Below, piece by piece: positions 24,773 to 33,659 of a DNA stretch of 43,130 nucleotides. Position numbers and translations under genes: made by a program. How positions within the stretch are numbered: position 1 is the first letter of the stretch; every line of letters begins with the position of its first letter. Source of the stretch: Candidatus Rokuibacteriota bacterium (lineage in GTDB: Bacteria; Methylomirabilota; Methylomirabilia; Rokubacteriales; CSP1-6); the NCBI GenBank assembly GCA_016179875.1, contig JACPCH010000022.1, positions 1 through 43,130 of the forward strand, given 5' to 3'. A model generated the notes under the pieces. The model did not search any database. It saw only the letters and a program-made list of their open reading frames with translations, and was not told where the DNA came from.

Positions 24773-27180
24773 AGATCCCGTATCGCTGGATCGGGGAGTT
24801 CGTCGAGCTGAGGCTCGGCGCCGCGGCGGCGGCCGACCGGCTCGTCAACGCGGGCCTCGAGGTCGCGAGCGTCACGCCGCTGGCGCCCGCCGGCCTCGCG
24901 GGGGTCGTCGTCGGCGAGATCGAGGCGATCGAGCGCGAGCTCGGCGAGAGCCACGGCCACCGGCTCCTCCTCTGCCGCGTCTCGACGGGGCGCGAGCGGT
25001 TCTCGGTGATCTCCGGCGCGCCCAACACGACGGTGGGGACGCGCGCCGCCTTCGCGCCGCCCGGCGCCACGCTCCCGGGCGGCCGCCGGATCGCGGCGGC
25101 GAAGATCCGCGGCGTCGAGTCGCAGGGGATGCTCTGCTCCGAGCGCGAGCTCGGGCTCGGCGACGAGCACGAGGCGGGCCTGCTCGTCCTCGACGGCGAC
25201 GCGCGCCCGGGCCAGGATCTGGTCGCCCACCTGGGCCTCGACGACCACGTCCTCGAGATCGAGATCACGCCGAACCGCCCCGACTGCCTCTCGGTCGTGG
25301 GCGTGGCGCGGGAGCTGGCGGCGCTCACGGGCTCGCGCCTGCGCGTGCCCGCGCCCGCGCTGCGCGAGTCGGGCGCGCCGGCGCGCACGCTGGCGCGCGT
25401 GAGGATCGAGGCGCCGGACCTCTGCCATCGCTTCACCGCGCGCGTCGTCAGCGGCGTCCGGGTCGGCCCGTCGCCGGCCTGGCTGGGCGCGCGCCTCCGG
25501 GCCGTGGGCCTGCGCCCGATCAGCAACGTCGTGGACGTGACGAACTACGTGCTCTGGGAGCGGGGCCACCCGCTCCACGCCTTCGACTACGACACGCTGG
25601 CCGAGCGGACCATCGTCGTCCGCCGGGCGGGGAAGGGGGAGCGCTTCACGACCCTCGACGGCCAGGAGCGCGTCCTCGACGACGCGATGCTGGTCATCGC
25701 CGATCCCGGGCGCGCCGTCGGCCTCGCCGGCGTCATGGGCGGCGCCAACACCGAGGTGTCGGCGGGGACGACGCGCGTGCTCCTCGAGAGCGCGTACTTC
25801 GACCCGGTCTCGATCCGCCGCACCTCGCGCGCGCTCGGGCTGCGGACCGACGCCGCCTACCGCTTCGAGCGTGGCGCCGACGTCGAGGCGCTCGTGGGCG
25901 CCTCCGCGCGCGCCGCCGGGCTCATCGCCGAGCTGGCGGGCGGGACGCTGGCGCGCGGGATGGTGGACGTGTACCCGCGCCGGCGGAAGCCCGTGCGCGT
26001 GCGCCTCCGGATGTCGCGCGTGAAGCGCGTCCTCGGCGTCGCCCCCCCGGCGGCGAAGGCCCGGGCGATTCTCGCCGGCCTCGGCCTGCCCACGCGCGCG
26101 AAGGGCGCGGCGCTCGACGTCGAGATCCCGAGCTTCCGGCGCGACCTCGCGATGGAGGACGACCTCGTCGAGGAGATCGTCCGCGTCTGGGGGTACGACA
26201 AGCTCCGCTCGACGCTCCCGGCGAGCGCGGTGGACGTCGTCACGCACCCGCCGGCCCTGCACCAGGCGCAGGTCGTGCGCCGCGCGCTGGCCGGCGCCGG
26301 GCTGGCCGAGGCGGTCACCCACGCGTTCGGCGACCCGGGGCGCGCGGCGCTCCTGCGCGCCGCCGGAGCGCCGGAGCCGCTCGGCCTCCTGAACCCGCTC
26401 GCCCAGGACGCGTCGGTCCTCCGGAGCCATCCGCTCGAGGGGCTGCTGGGCGCCGTGTCGGTCAACCTGAGGCGCCAGCAGCCCGACGTCGCGCTCTTCG
26501 AGATCTGCACGACGTACGAGCGCGCGGCCGGCGAGACGGGCGCGGCCGAGCCGCGCTGGGCGGCGATCGCGCTCAGCGGCGGGCGCACGGCGCACGCCTG
26601 GCACACGCCCGACGCTCCCGCCGACGTCTACGACGCCAAGGGCCTCGCCGAGCACGTCCTGGCCGCGCTGGGCGTCGCGGTCACGCCGGGCGGCGCCGGA
26701 CGGCTCGGCGGCTTCGAGCCCGACTGCCACGGCACCCTCGTCACGGCGGCGGGCGCGGTGGCCGCCGAGTTCGGCGAGGTCGCCGCCGCGGTGCGGGAGG
26801 CGTTCGGGCTCGACGCGCCCGTGTTCGGCGCCGCCGTGGCCCTCGACATCGCCGCCGCGGCCCCGGCCCCGGCGCTCGCCTACCAGGCGCTGCCGCGGTT
26901 CCCCGCCGTCCAGCGCGACCTCGCGTTCGTGCTCGGCGCCGCGCCGGCGCTGACGGCGGCCGAGATCGAAGCGGCGCTCGCCCGTGAGGCGGGGCCGCTG
27001 CTGCGCGCCCTCACGCTCTTCGACGTCTTCCGCTTCCCGGACGGCCGGCGGAGCCTCGCCTGGCGGCTCGTGTTCCAGGCCGAGGACCGCACGCTCACCG
27101 ACGACGAGGTCAACGCGATCCAGGCGCGCCTGACGGGCCGGATCACCGGGACGTTCCCGGTCACCCCGCGGAGCGCCTGA
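24769..27180 (+). CDS. pheT: Phenylalanyl-tRNA synthetase beta subunit
   Basis: ATGA-type overlap with pheS; tRNA-binding domain, B3/B4, B5 and anticodon-binding domains readable. Confidence 0.96.
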   Translation: MKIPYRWIGEFVELRLGAAAAADRLVNAGLEVASVTPLAPAGLAGVVVGEIEAIERELGESHGHRLLLCRVSTGRERFSVISGAPNTTVGTRAAFAPPGATLPGGRRIAAAKIRGVESQGMLCSERELGLGDEHEAGLLVLDGDARPGQDLVAHLGLDDHVLEIEITPNRPDCLSVVGVARELAALTGSRLRVPAPALRESGAPARTLARVRIEAPDLCHRFTARVVSGVRVGPSPAWLGARLRAVGLRPISNVVDVTNYVLWERGHPLHAFDYDTLAERTIVVRRAGKGERFTTLDGQERVLDDAMLVIADPGRAVGLAGVMGGANTEVSAGTTRVLLESAYFDPVSIRRTSRALGLRTDAAYRFERGADVEALVGASARAAGLIAELAGGTLARGMVDVYPRRRKPVRVRLRMSRVKRVLGVAPPAAKARAILAGLGLPTRAKGAALDVEIPSFRRDLAMEDDLVEEIVRVWGYDKLRSTLPASAVDVVTHPPALHQAQVVRRALAGAGLAEAVTHAFGDPGRAALLRAAGAPEPLGLLNPLAQDASVLRSHPLEGLLGAVSVNLRRQQPDVALFEICTTYERAAGETGAAEPRWAAIALSGGRTAHAWHTPDAPADVYDAKGLAEHVLAALGVAVTPGGAGRLGGFEPDCHGTLVTAAGAVAAEFGEVAAAVREAFGLDAPVFGAAVALDIAAAAPAPALAYQALPRFPAVQRDLAFVLGAAPALTAAEIEAALAREAGPLLRALTLFDVFRFPDGRRSLAWRLVFQAEDRTLTDDEVNAIQARLTGRITGTFPVTPRSA

Positions 27181-27386
27181 TGGGCGACGGCGTGAGCGAG
27201 CGCCTCGGCGAGCTGGAGGAGGCCGTGCGGCGGGCCCTGGACGTGCTCGCCCGCCTGCGCGCCGAGAACGCCCAGCTCACGCGGGAGGTCCGTCGCCTCG
27301 CCGACGAGAAGAAGCACGCGCTCGCCCAGGTGGACACGATCCTGAAGGACCTCGCGAAGCTCGAGCTCGACCGGACGCCGGAATGA
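27180..27386 (+). CDS. Small coiled-coil protein (ZapB-like)
   Basis: LGELEEAVRRALDVLARLRAENAQLTREVRRLADEKKHALAQVDTILKDLAKLE; directly upstream of zapA. Confidence 0.65.
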   Translation: MGDGVSERLGELEEAVRRALDVLARLRAENAQLTREVRRLADEKKHALAQVDTILKDLAKLELDRTPE

Positions 27387-27673
27387 GCGAGCCCGCGCGG
27401 GTCGAGCTGACACTCCTCGGCCAGACCCTCACGATCCGCACCGAGGCGGCGCCCGACTACCTCCGTACGCTCGCCAAGTACCTGGAGGACCGCGTGGCCC
27501 AGCTCACGCGCTCGGGCGTGAAGGAGCCGGGAACCGCGCTCACGCTGGCCGCGCTCGACATCGCCGACGAGCTGTTCCAGGCGCGCGAGGCGGGCGGGCG
27601 CGACCGCGGCGACGCGGACCGGCGCCTCGGGGCCCTGATCGCGCTGCTCGAGCAGGCCGTCAGGGAGCCCTGA
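27383..27673 (+). CDS. zapA: Cell division protein ZapA
   Basis: VELTLLGQTLTIRTEAAPDYLRTLAKYLEDRVAQLT...LTLAALDIADELF. Confidence 0.88.
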   Translation: MSEPARVELTLLGQTLTIRTEAAPDYLRTLAKYLEDRVAQLTRSGVKEPGTALTLAALDIADELFQAREAGGRDRGDADRRLGALIALLEQAVREP

Positions 27674-27676
27674 GCC

Positions 27677-29179
27677 TCAGCGCGCCAGCGGGAACACGTA
27701 GTGGAACTCGGGCCCCTGGAGCGTGTGGATCTCCTTCACCTTGTCGCCCACGGCGGTGAACGAGGTGACGCGGTACATGAACAGCCACGGCGCCTCGTCG
27801 AAGATGCGCTTCTGCACGTCGGCGTAGATCCGCCGGCGCCGCGTCTCGTCGAACGTGGACGCGCCGGCGTCGATCAGGGCGTCCACGTCCTTGTTCACGT
27901 AGGCGCCGAGGTTCCAGAGCGCGCCGGCCCGGCGGCTGTGGAAGATGCTCTGGAGCACCTGGTCGGGGTCGCCCGTGGACCCGCCCCAGCCGAGCATGTA
28001 GAGGTTGAAGTCCTTCTTCTTGATGGCGTCGATGTACCCCGCCCAGTCGCCGATCACCCGCAGGTCGACCGTGAGGCCCGCGGCCTTCAGGTAACCCGCG
28101 ACCGCCTGGGAGACCTGGCTGTCGAGGAGGTAGCGGTTCTCGGGGGACAGCAGCACGACGCGGGCGCCCACGGCGTTCGCCTCCCGCAGCAGCTGCCTGG
28201 CCTTCTCGGGGTCGTACGCCCACGTCCCGACCGCGGTGTGCCCCCACAGCATCGACTCGATGACCGAGCGCGCGGGGGCGCCGGCGCCCTGCAGCACGCG
28301 CTGGATGATGGCCGTCTTGTCCACCGCGTGATTGATCGCCTGCCGCACGCGCGGGTCGCTGGTCGGCGCCAGCGCGAGGTTGAGCTGGTAGAAGATGTTG
28401 CGCCCCTCGATGCGGAGCAGCCGCACGCCCTTGGCGCCCTCGAGCTGCCGGGCCTCGGCCGGCCCCAGCCGGAGCGCGATGTCCGCCTGACCGCGCTGCA
28501 TCATGAACAGGCGCGTCGTCACCTCCGGGACGAACTGGAAGCCGATCTGGTCGTAGGTGGGCCGGGCGCCGTGGTACGCGTCGTTGCGCACGACGACGAT
28601 GCGGGTGCCGCGCGTCCATTCCTTGAAGGCGTACGGCCCGCAGCTCACGGGCTGCACGCCGTAGCGGTCCCCCAGCGCCGCGTCGGCCCTGGCGCTCACG
28701 AGGCCCGCGTTCGGGTGCGCGAGGCTGTTGCGCAGGCTGGGGAAGGGCTTCTGCGTGGTCAGGATGAGCGTGTCCTCGCCCTCGGTCCGGATCTCGCTGA
28801 TGGCCTGGAAGAGGACGCGCTGCGAGCCGCCCTTCCGGCGCATGCGCTCGATCGTGTACTTGACGGCCTCCGCGTTCACGGCCGTCCCGTCGTGGAACCT
28901 GGCGCCGCGCTTGAGCTTGAGGGTCCAGGTCCGCTGATCCGCGCTCAGGCTCTCGTGCGCGATGAGGTCGGGCGTCGGCTCCATGTCGTCGTTGAACGTG
29001 TAGAGCCGGCAGTAGACGTGGTACATGACCATCGTCTGGTCGCCGCTCAGGATCTCGACGGGGTCGAGGTTGGCGAACTCGGACGGCAGGAGGACCGTCA
29101 GAGACTGGGCCTGCGCGCTCGCCGCGATCCCGCCGAGCGCCACCAGTGCCGCCAGGAACACCAGAGTCCGTGAACGCAT
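27677..29179 (-). CDS. Peptide ABC transporter substrate-binding protein (family 5)
   Basis: Signal peptide MRSRTLVFLAALVALGGIAASAQAQ; RTWTLKLKRGARFHDGTAVNAEAVKYTIERM. Confidence 0.92.
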   Translation of the reverse strand: MRSRTLVFLAALVALGGIAASAQAQSLTVLLPSEFANLDPVEILSGDQTMVMYHVYCRLYTFNDDMEPTPDLIAHESLSADQRTWTLKLKRGARFHDGTAVNAEAVKYTIERMRRKGGSQRVLFQAISEIRTEGEDTLILTTQKPFPSLRNSLAHPNAGLVSARADAALGDRYGVQPVSCGPYAFKEWTRGTRIVVVRNDAYHGARPTYDQIGFQFVPEVTTRLFMMQRGQADIALRLGPAEARQLEGAKGVRLLRIEGRNIFYQLNLALAPTSDPRVRQAINHAVDKTAIIQRVLQGAGAPARSVIESMLWGHTAVGTWAYDPEKARQLLREANAVGARVVLLSPENRYLLDSQVSQAVAGYLKAAGLTVDLRVIGDWAGYIDAIKKKDFNLYMLGWGGSTGDPDQVLQSIFHSRRAGALWNLGAYVNKDVDALIDAGASTFDETRRRRIYADVQKRIFDEAPWLFMYRVTSFTAVGDKVKEIHTLQGPEFHYVFPLAR

Positions 29180-29299
29180 GACAGTCCCTCCTCGGGTTGA
29201 GTGCACGACGTCCTCGGGGCGCCGCCTCACGACCGCGGGGTGCATGATCGGCCACGGGCCCGTCCGCACATGGTAGCTCCATTCCCGGCGCGGCGGGTC

Positions 29300-30187
29300 C
29301 TAGAGCTCGAGCAGCACGCCGCGGGTCCGCCGCGGGTCGAGGGCCAGGCGCAGGCCGTCCCCGAACAGGTTGATGCCGAGGATCGTCAGCATGATCGCGA
29401 CGCCGGGATACACGATGAGCTGCCCGTGCTGGAGCATGTAGCGCCGCCCGGTGTTGAGCATGGCCCCCCACTCCGGCGTCTCCGGCGGGACGCCGACGCC
29501 GAGGAACGACAGGGTCGCGCCCACCAGGATGGCCGTCGCCACCTGGAGCGCGGCGAGGACGACGATCGAGTTGATCAGCGTGGGCGCGATGTGCCGGACC
29601 AGGATGCGCGCCGGCGACGCCCCGAGCGCCCGCGCGGCGGTGACCGAGTCCCGCTCGCGGGCCACCAGCGTCGAGGCGCGGGCCACCCGGCCGAAGACCG
29701 GCACCGCGCGCAGCCCGACGGCGAGGAGCACGTTGGTCACGCCGGTGCCGGCGACGGCCACCACCATCAGCGCGATCAGGACGCCCGGGAACGTCAGCAG
29801 CATGTCCACGATCCGCGTGAACGCCCCGTCGAGCCGGCCGCCCGCGTAGCCGCTCACCACGCCCGCGGAGCCCCCGAGCACGAGGCCGAACAGCGTGGCG
29901 CCGACGCCGATCAGGAGCGACAGCCGCGAGCCCGCGACCAGCCGGGCGAGGGTGTCCCGGCCGAGCTGATCCGTGCCCAGCCAGTGCCCGCGGCTCGGGC
30001 CTTCGAGCGCGCGCGCGAGGTCCTGGGCGTAGGGATCGAGGGTGAGGCTCGGACCGATCGCCGCCACCAGCGCCAGCACCGCGAGGATGCCCAGCCCGAC
30101 CCGGCCGGTCGCGGGCAGCCGGGCCCGGCGGCCGCGCGGCGCGGGCGGCGGGCTAGGCGTGCCGGGCCCGGGGATCGATGACGCCAT
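29300..30187 (-). CDS. Peptide ABC transporter permease (DppC-like)
   Basis: HWLGTDQLGRDTLARLVAGSRLSLLIGVGA; EAA loop. Confidence 0.92.
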   Translation of the reverse strand: MASSIPGPGTPSPPPAPRGRRARLPATGRVGLGILAVLALVAAIGPSLTLDPYAQDLARALEGPSRGHWLGTDQLGRDTLARLVAGSRLSLLIGVGATLFGLVLGGSAGVVSGYAGGRLDGAFTRIVDMLLTFPGVLIALMVVAVAGTGVTNVLLAVGLRAVPVFGRVARASTLVARERDSVTAARALGASPARILVRHIAPTLINSIVVLAALQVATAILVGATLSFLGVGVPPETPEWGAMLNTGRRYMLQHGQLIVYPGVAIMLTILGINLFGDGLRLALDPRRTRGVLLEL

Positions 30188-31073
30188 TGAGGAGATCCAC
30201 GGCGAGGTTGAGCAGCGCGAAGAGCAGGGCCAGGGCCAGGACGATGCCCTGGACCATGGGGTAGTCGCGGGTCGCGATGGCATCGACGAGCGCCTTGCCG
30301 GCGCCGGGCCAGGCGAAGATCGTCTCCACCGCGATCACCCCGCCGAAGAGCCGCCCGAACTCGAGCCCGGCGACCGTGACCGGCGGGATCAACGCGTTGC
30401 GCATGGCGTGCCGCCAGAGCACCTGGGTCCGCCGCGCGCCCTTGGCGACCGCCGTCCGGATGAAGTCCTCGCCCAGCACTTCGAGGAGGGTCGACCGCGA
30501 CAGCCGGGCGAACACCGCGAGGCTGTTGGGCATCAGCGTCGCCACCGGAAGGACCAGATGGGCCCAGCTGTCGCTGCCGGCGACGGGCAGGAGGCCGAGC
30601 TGCACCGCGAAGAGCAGCACCAGGAGCAGGCCCAGCCAGAACGAGGGCGCCGACACCCCGAGCAGCGCGAAGACGAGCAGCGCCACGTCCGGCCACCGGC
30701 CGGCCCGGACGGCGGCGGTCATCCCGAGGGCCAGCCCCAGGACGAAGGCCAGCGCGATCGACGTGAATCCGAGCAGGAGCGTGGCGGGCAGCCGCCCGGC
30801 CAGCTCCTCGAGCACGGGCTGCTTGCTGCGGATCGACTGCCCGAGGTCGCCCCGCAGGACGTTTTTCAGATAGACGGCGTACTGCACGAGCACGGGCTGG
30901 TCGAGGCCGAGGCGCGCGCGGATCCCGGCGACGATCTCGGGGCTCGCGTCCTGCCCCGCCAGGACCGTCGCGGGATCGCCGGGCACCAGGCGGAGCAGGA
31001 TGAACACCACCGCGCTGATCAGGAGCAGCGTGGGGGCGAGCCGCGCGAGCCGGCGGAGCAGGTAGGTCAGCAC
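30153..31073 (-). CDS. Peptide ABC transporter permease (DppB-like)
   Basis: MLTYLLRRLARLAPTLLLISAVVFILLRLVPGDPA; FIRTAVAKGARRTQVLWRHAMRNAL. Confidence 0.92.
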   Translation of the reverse strand: MLTYLLRRLARLAPTLLLISAVVFILLRLVPGDPATVLAGQDASPEIVAGIRARLGLDQPVLVQYAVYLKNVLRGDLGQSIRSKQPVLEELAGRLPATLLLGFTSIALAFVLGLALGMTAAVRAGRWPDVALLVFALLGVSAPSFWLGLLLVLLFAVQLGLLPVAGSDSWAHLVLPVATLMPNSLAVFARLSRSTLLEVLGEDFIRTAVAKGARRTQVLWRHAMRNALIPPVTVAGLEFGRLFGGVIAVETIFAWPGAGKALVDAIATRDYPMVQGIVLALALLFALLNLAVDLLNGVIDPRARHA

Positions 31074-31092
31074 CGCCGGGTGTCGCCGGCCC

Positions 31093-31971
31093 TCAGTCCT
31101 TGTCCCCCTGGATGCGGTTGCGCAGGGCCGGGTAGCCCTCGATCTGCACCTCGACCACGTCGCCCTCCTTCAGGAACTCCGGCGGCTCCTTGATGATCCC
31201 GATGCCGAGGGACGTGCCGGTGGTGATCACGTCGCCCGGGTGGAGCGTGATGCGGGCGGTGATGTACTCGATGACCTCGGCGACGGTATGGACCATGTCG
31301 CTCGTCGGGAACCGCTGCTTCTCGACGCCGTTGACGCGGCAGAGCAGCGTGAGCTTCTGCGGGTCGGGGATGAGCCGCGCCGGGATCAGCGTCGGCCCCA
31401 TCGGGCCGAAGGTATCGGCGGCCTTGAGCGGGATGATGATCGAGCCCGACTCCGGCGGGCGCGGGACGACCTTCGCGGTGTAGTCGTTGCAGGCCGTGTA
31501 GCCGCCGACGTAGGCGAGCGCGTCACGGGCCCGCACCCGCCGGGCCGTGCGCCCGATCACGACGCCGAGCTCGGCCTCGAAGTCGATCTTGTCGACGACC
31601 TTCGGCACCAGGATCGGGTGGTCGTGGCCGACCGCGCAGCCCGGCAGCTTGGCGAAGAGCTCGGGATGCTTGTTGAAGGCCAGGCCCTCGTGGGTGGCCA
31701 GCGCCCGGTAGTTGTAGCCGAGCCCGAGGAACACCTGCGGGGTCGTCGGCGCGAGGAACTGCACCCGGTCGGCGGGGACGCCGCGCCGGGCGCGGATCGC
31801 CCGCTTGGCGAAGGCCTCCGCCTTCTTCAGCGCCGGCTCGCCGCCGGCCAGGAGCGTGGCGACGTCGGCGAAGCGCTTGTCCTGCGAGGTCGGGAGCGCG
31901 ACCACCATGCCGTCGATCCAGGCGGCCGCGGCGGGTTTGCCGGACTTGCTGCGGATGCGCGCGAGCTGCAT
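31093..31971 (-). CDS. Fumarylacetoacetate hydrolase (FAH) family protein
   Basis: FLGLGYNYRALATHEGLAF, DKIDFEAELGVVIGRTAR, HPGDVITTGTSLGIG. Confidence 0.93.
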   Translation of the reverse strand: MQLARIRSKSGKPAAAAWIDGMVVALPTSQDKRFADVATLLAGGEPALKKAEAFAKRAIRARRGVPADRVQFLAPTTPQVFLGLGYNYRALATHEGLAFNKHPELFAKLPGCAVGHDHPILVPKVVDKIDFEAELGVVIGRTARRVRARDALAYVGGYTACNDYTAKVVPRPPESGSIIIPLKAADTFGPMGPTLIPARLIPDPQKLTLLCRVNGVEKQRFPTSDMVHTVAEVIEYITARITLHPGDVITTGTSLGIGIIKEPPEFLKEGDVVEVQIEGYPALRNRIQGDKD

Positions 31972-32083
31972 CGGTGTCTCCCTGCGTGTCGGTACGCTGC
32001 GGGGTTAACGGCAGTCCTTGCGCGAGATCACGACGACGAGGTGCTCCGGGGTCGTGGAGCGCACGGCGCGCTTATCATACGGG

Positions 32084-32112
32084 TTGACACGACGACCGGA
32101 CAACCGGATAAG
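32084..32112 (+). promoter_or_regulatory. Promoter for the second RidA-family gene
   Basis: TTGACA (32084-32089), 17-bp spacer, GATAAG (32107-32112). Confidence 0.6.
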
Positions 32113-32143
32113 TGGTCAAGCTCACCGCCCTCAGGAGGACGCG

Positions 32144-32530
32144 ATGCCGAAGATCGTCGTGAAGGACAACCGGGACCTCCCGCCGCCCTCGGCGCCCTAC
32201 GCCCAGGTCGTGCGCAGCGGCAATCTCGTGTTCATGTCGGGCGCCGTGGGCAAGGACAGGCACGGGCACGTCGTGAAGGGCGACATCCAGGCCCAGTTCC
32301 GGCAGCTCCTGGAGAACACGCGCGTGGCGCTCGCGGCGGTGGGCGCCACGCCCGAGCAGGTGGTGCGCGTGACGCTCTACCTGATCGACATGCGGCACAA
32401 GGCGCTGCTCGACACGATGCGCGAGGAGTTCTTCGGCCCGGGCTGGCCGGCCGCGACGGCGCTCGGCGTCACGGCGCTCGCCGGCCCCGACTACCTCGTG
32501 GAGATGGACGCGATCGCCGTCGTGGAGTGA
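32144..32530 (+). CDS. RidA family protein
   Basis: MPKIVVKDNRDLPPPSAPYAQVVRSGNLVFMSGAVGKD...VVRVTLYLIDM; SD AGGAGG. Confidence 0.9.
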   Translation: MPKIVVKDNRDLPPPSAPYAQVVRSGNLVFMSGAVGKDRHGHVVKGDIQAQFRQLLENTRVALAAVGATPEQVVRVTLYLIDMRHKALLDTMREEFFGPGWPAATALGVTALAGPDYLVEMDAIAVVE

Positions 32531-32657
32531 GGCTCGCCCCCCGGCCCGCGGGCGCTCAGAGCCCGTGAACGAATCGCATCGTCGAGGGGCGCCACGGCGG
32601 CGCCGGGGCGCCCCGAGCGCCGGGGGGCTTGGGGGGCGCCCGGAGCCCCCCATGGAC

Positions 32658-33428
32658 TCAGAACGCGCCGTGGCGCCCGGCGCCGGCGGCGAAGCGCCGC
32701 GCGCCCTCGACGCTCTCGCCGGTGGCGACGGACGCCATCCCGAGCGCGTGCTCGCGCCTGAGGGCTACGCGCCGCGGTGTGCCGAGTGACGCGTACGCCG
32801 ACCGCCGGTCGCTCCGGACGCAGTGCGGCGGGAAGCTCGCGATCGTCAGCGCGAGCGCTTCGGCCTCCGCGCGGGCCGCGCCGCGCGGGACGACGCGGGT
32901 CGCCAGGCCGATCCGCTCCGCCTCGCGCGCGTCCACCGGGCGGCCCGTCAGGATGAGATCGAGCGCGCGGCCGAACCCGACGAGCGCCGGCAGGCGCACC
33001 GTGCCGCCGTCGATCAGCGGCACGCCCCACCGGCGGTTGAAGACGCCCATGACGGCGTCCTCCTCCACGACGCGGAGGTCGCACCACAGCGCCAGCTCGA
33101 AGCCGCCGGCGACGGCGTGGCCGGCCACCGCGGCGACGACCGGCTTCGACAGCGCCAGGCGCGTGGGCCCCATCGGGCCCTCGCCGTAGGCGCGCGGGAT
33201 CTTCCGCGCCCCGGCGGCCAGCGCCGTGAGATCGAACCCGGCGCAGAAGGTGCCGTGGGCGCCCCAGAGCACGGCGACGCGCGCGCCGCGATCCCGGTCG
33301 AACGCGCGGAAGGCGGCGCGCAGCGCCGCGGCCGTCGCCGGGTCCACCGCGTTTCGCCGCGCGGGACGGTCGAGGATGATCGTCGTCACCGGGCCGTTCG
33401 ACTCGCTCCGCACGCTCGGGCGCTCCAT
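32658..33428 (-). CDS. Enoyl-CoA hydratase/isomerase family protein
   Basis: GPVTTIILDRPARRNAVDPATAAAL, FCAGFDLTAL, KPVVAAVAGHAVAGGFELALWCDLRV. Confidence 0.92.
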   Translation of the reverse strand: MERPSVRSESNGPVTTIILDRPARRNAVDPATAAALRAAFRAFDRDRGARVAVLWGAHGTFCAGFDLTALAAGARKIPRAYGEGPMGPTRLALSKPVVAAVAGHAVAGGFELALWCDLRVVEEDAVMGVFNRRWGVPLIDGGTVRLPALVGFGRALDLILTGRPVDAREAERIGLATRVVPRGAARAEAEALALTIASFPPHCVRSDRRSAYASLGTPRRVALRREHALGMASVATGESVEGARRFAAGAGRHGAF

Positions 33429-33467
33429 GGCTTGCGTCCTCCCCGCCCGCCATGGTACACAAGCAGC

Positions 33468-33640
33468 GTCCCTGCGCTGTGCGTGATGCCGGGGGAAGGT
33501 TTCAACCTCGTTGTCACAACGGGAGCCGTCGTAGAGGGTGGTGTGCAAGCCCCTCTCGAAGGGGAAGCCTGAAGCCCTCGGGATCACGGCGCCCACCTGG
33601 CCTACCAGGTTCGAAACACCGTCGGCACACGGCAGAGGTG
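33468..33640 (+). ncRNA. ssrS: 6S RNA (SsrS)-like regulatory RNA
   Basis: Rod-like fold readable by eye: closing stem CTGC..TGTGC / GCACA..GCAG, GGTTTC/GAAACACC, 3'-side bubble hairpin ACCTGG-CCTA-CCAGGT, arm GCCGT/ACGGC and GAGGG/CCCTC, terminal AAGCCCCTCTCGAAGGGGAAGCCTGAAGC; position immediately upstream of rny, in zapA-rny neighbourhood. Confidence 0.8.
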
Positions 33641-33647
33641 GGGATGC

Positions 33648-33653
33648 TATACT
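33648..33653 (+). promoter_or_regulatory. -10 box TATACT 6 nt before the rny start codon
   Basis: AT-rich hexamer directly upstream of ATG 33660. Confidence 0.45.
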
Positions 33654-33659
33654 CCTGCC

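Noticed and set aside
32084-32112. ACCGGACAACCGGA near-repeat as a GntR-type operator
   Set aside because: Suggestive half-sites within the RidA promoter, but too short and no regulator gene is adjacent to support it.
32538-32657. G/C-tract-rich segment between RidA and enoyl-CoA hydratase as a specific terminator or G-quadruplex
   Set aside because: Several GGGGGG/CCCCCC runs can pair many ways; no T-tract, and the convergent intergenic location makes any single call unsupported.
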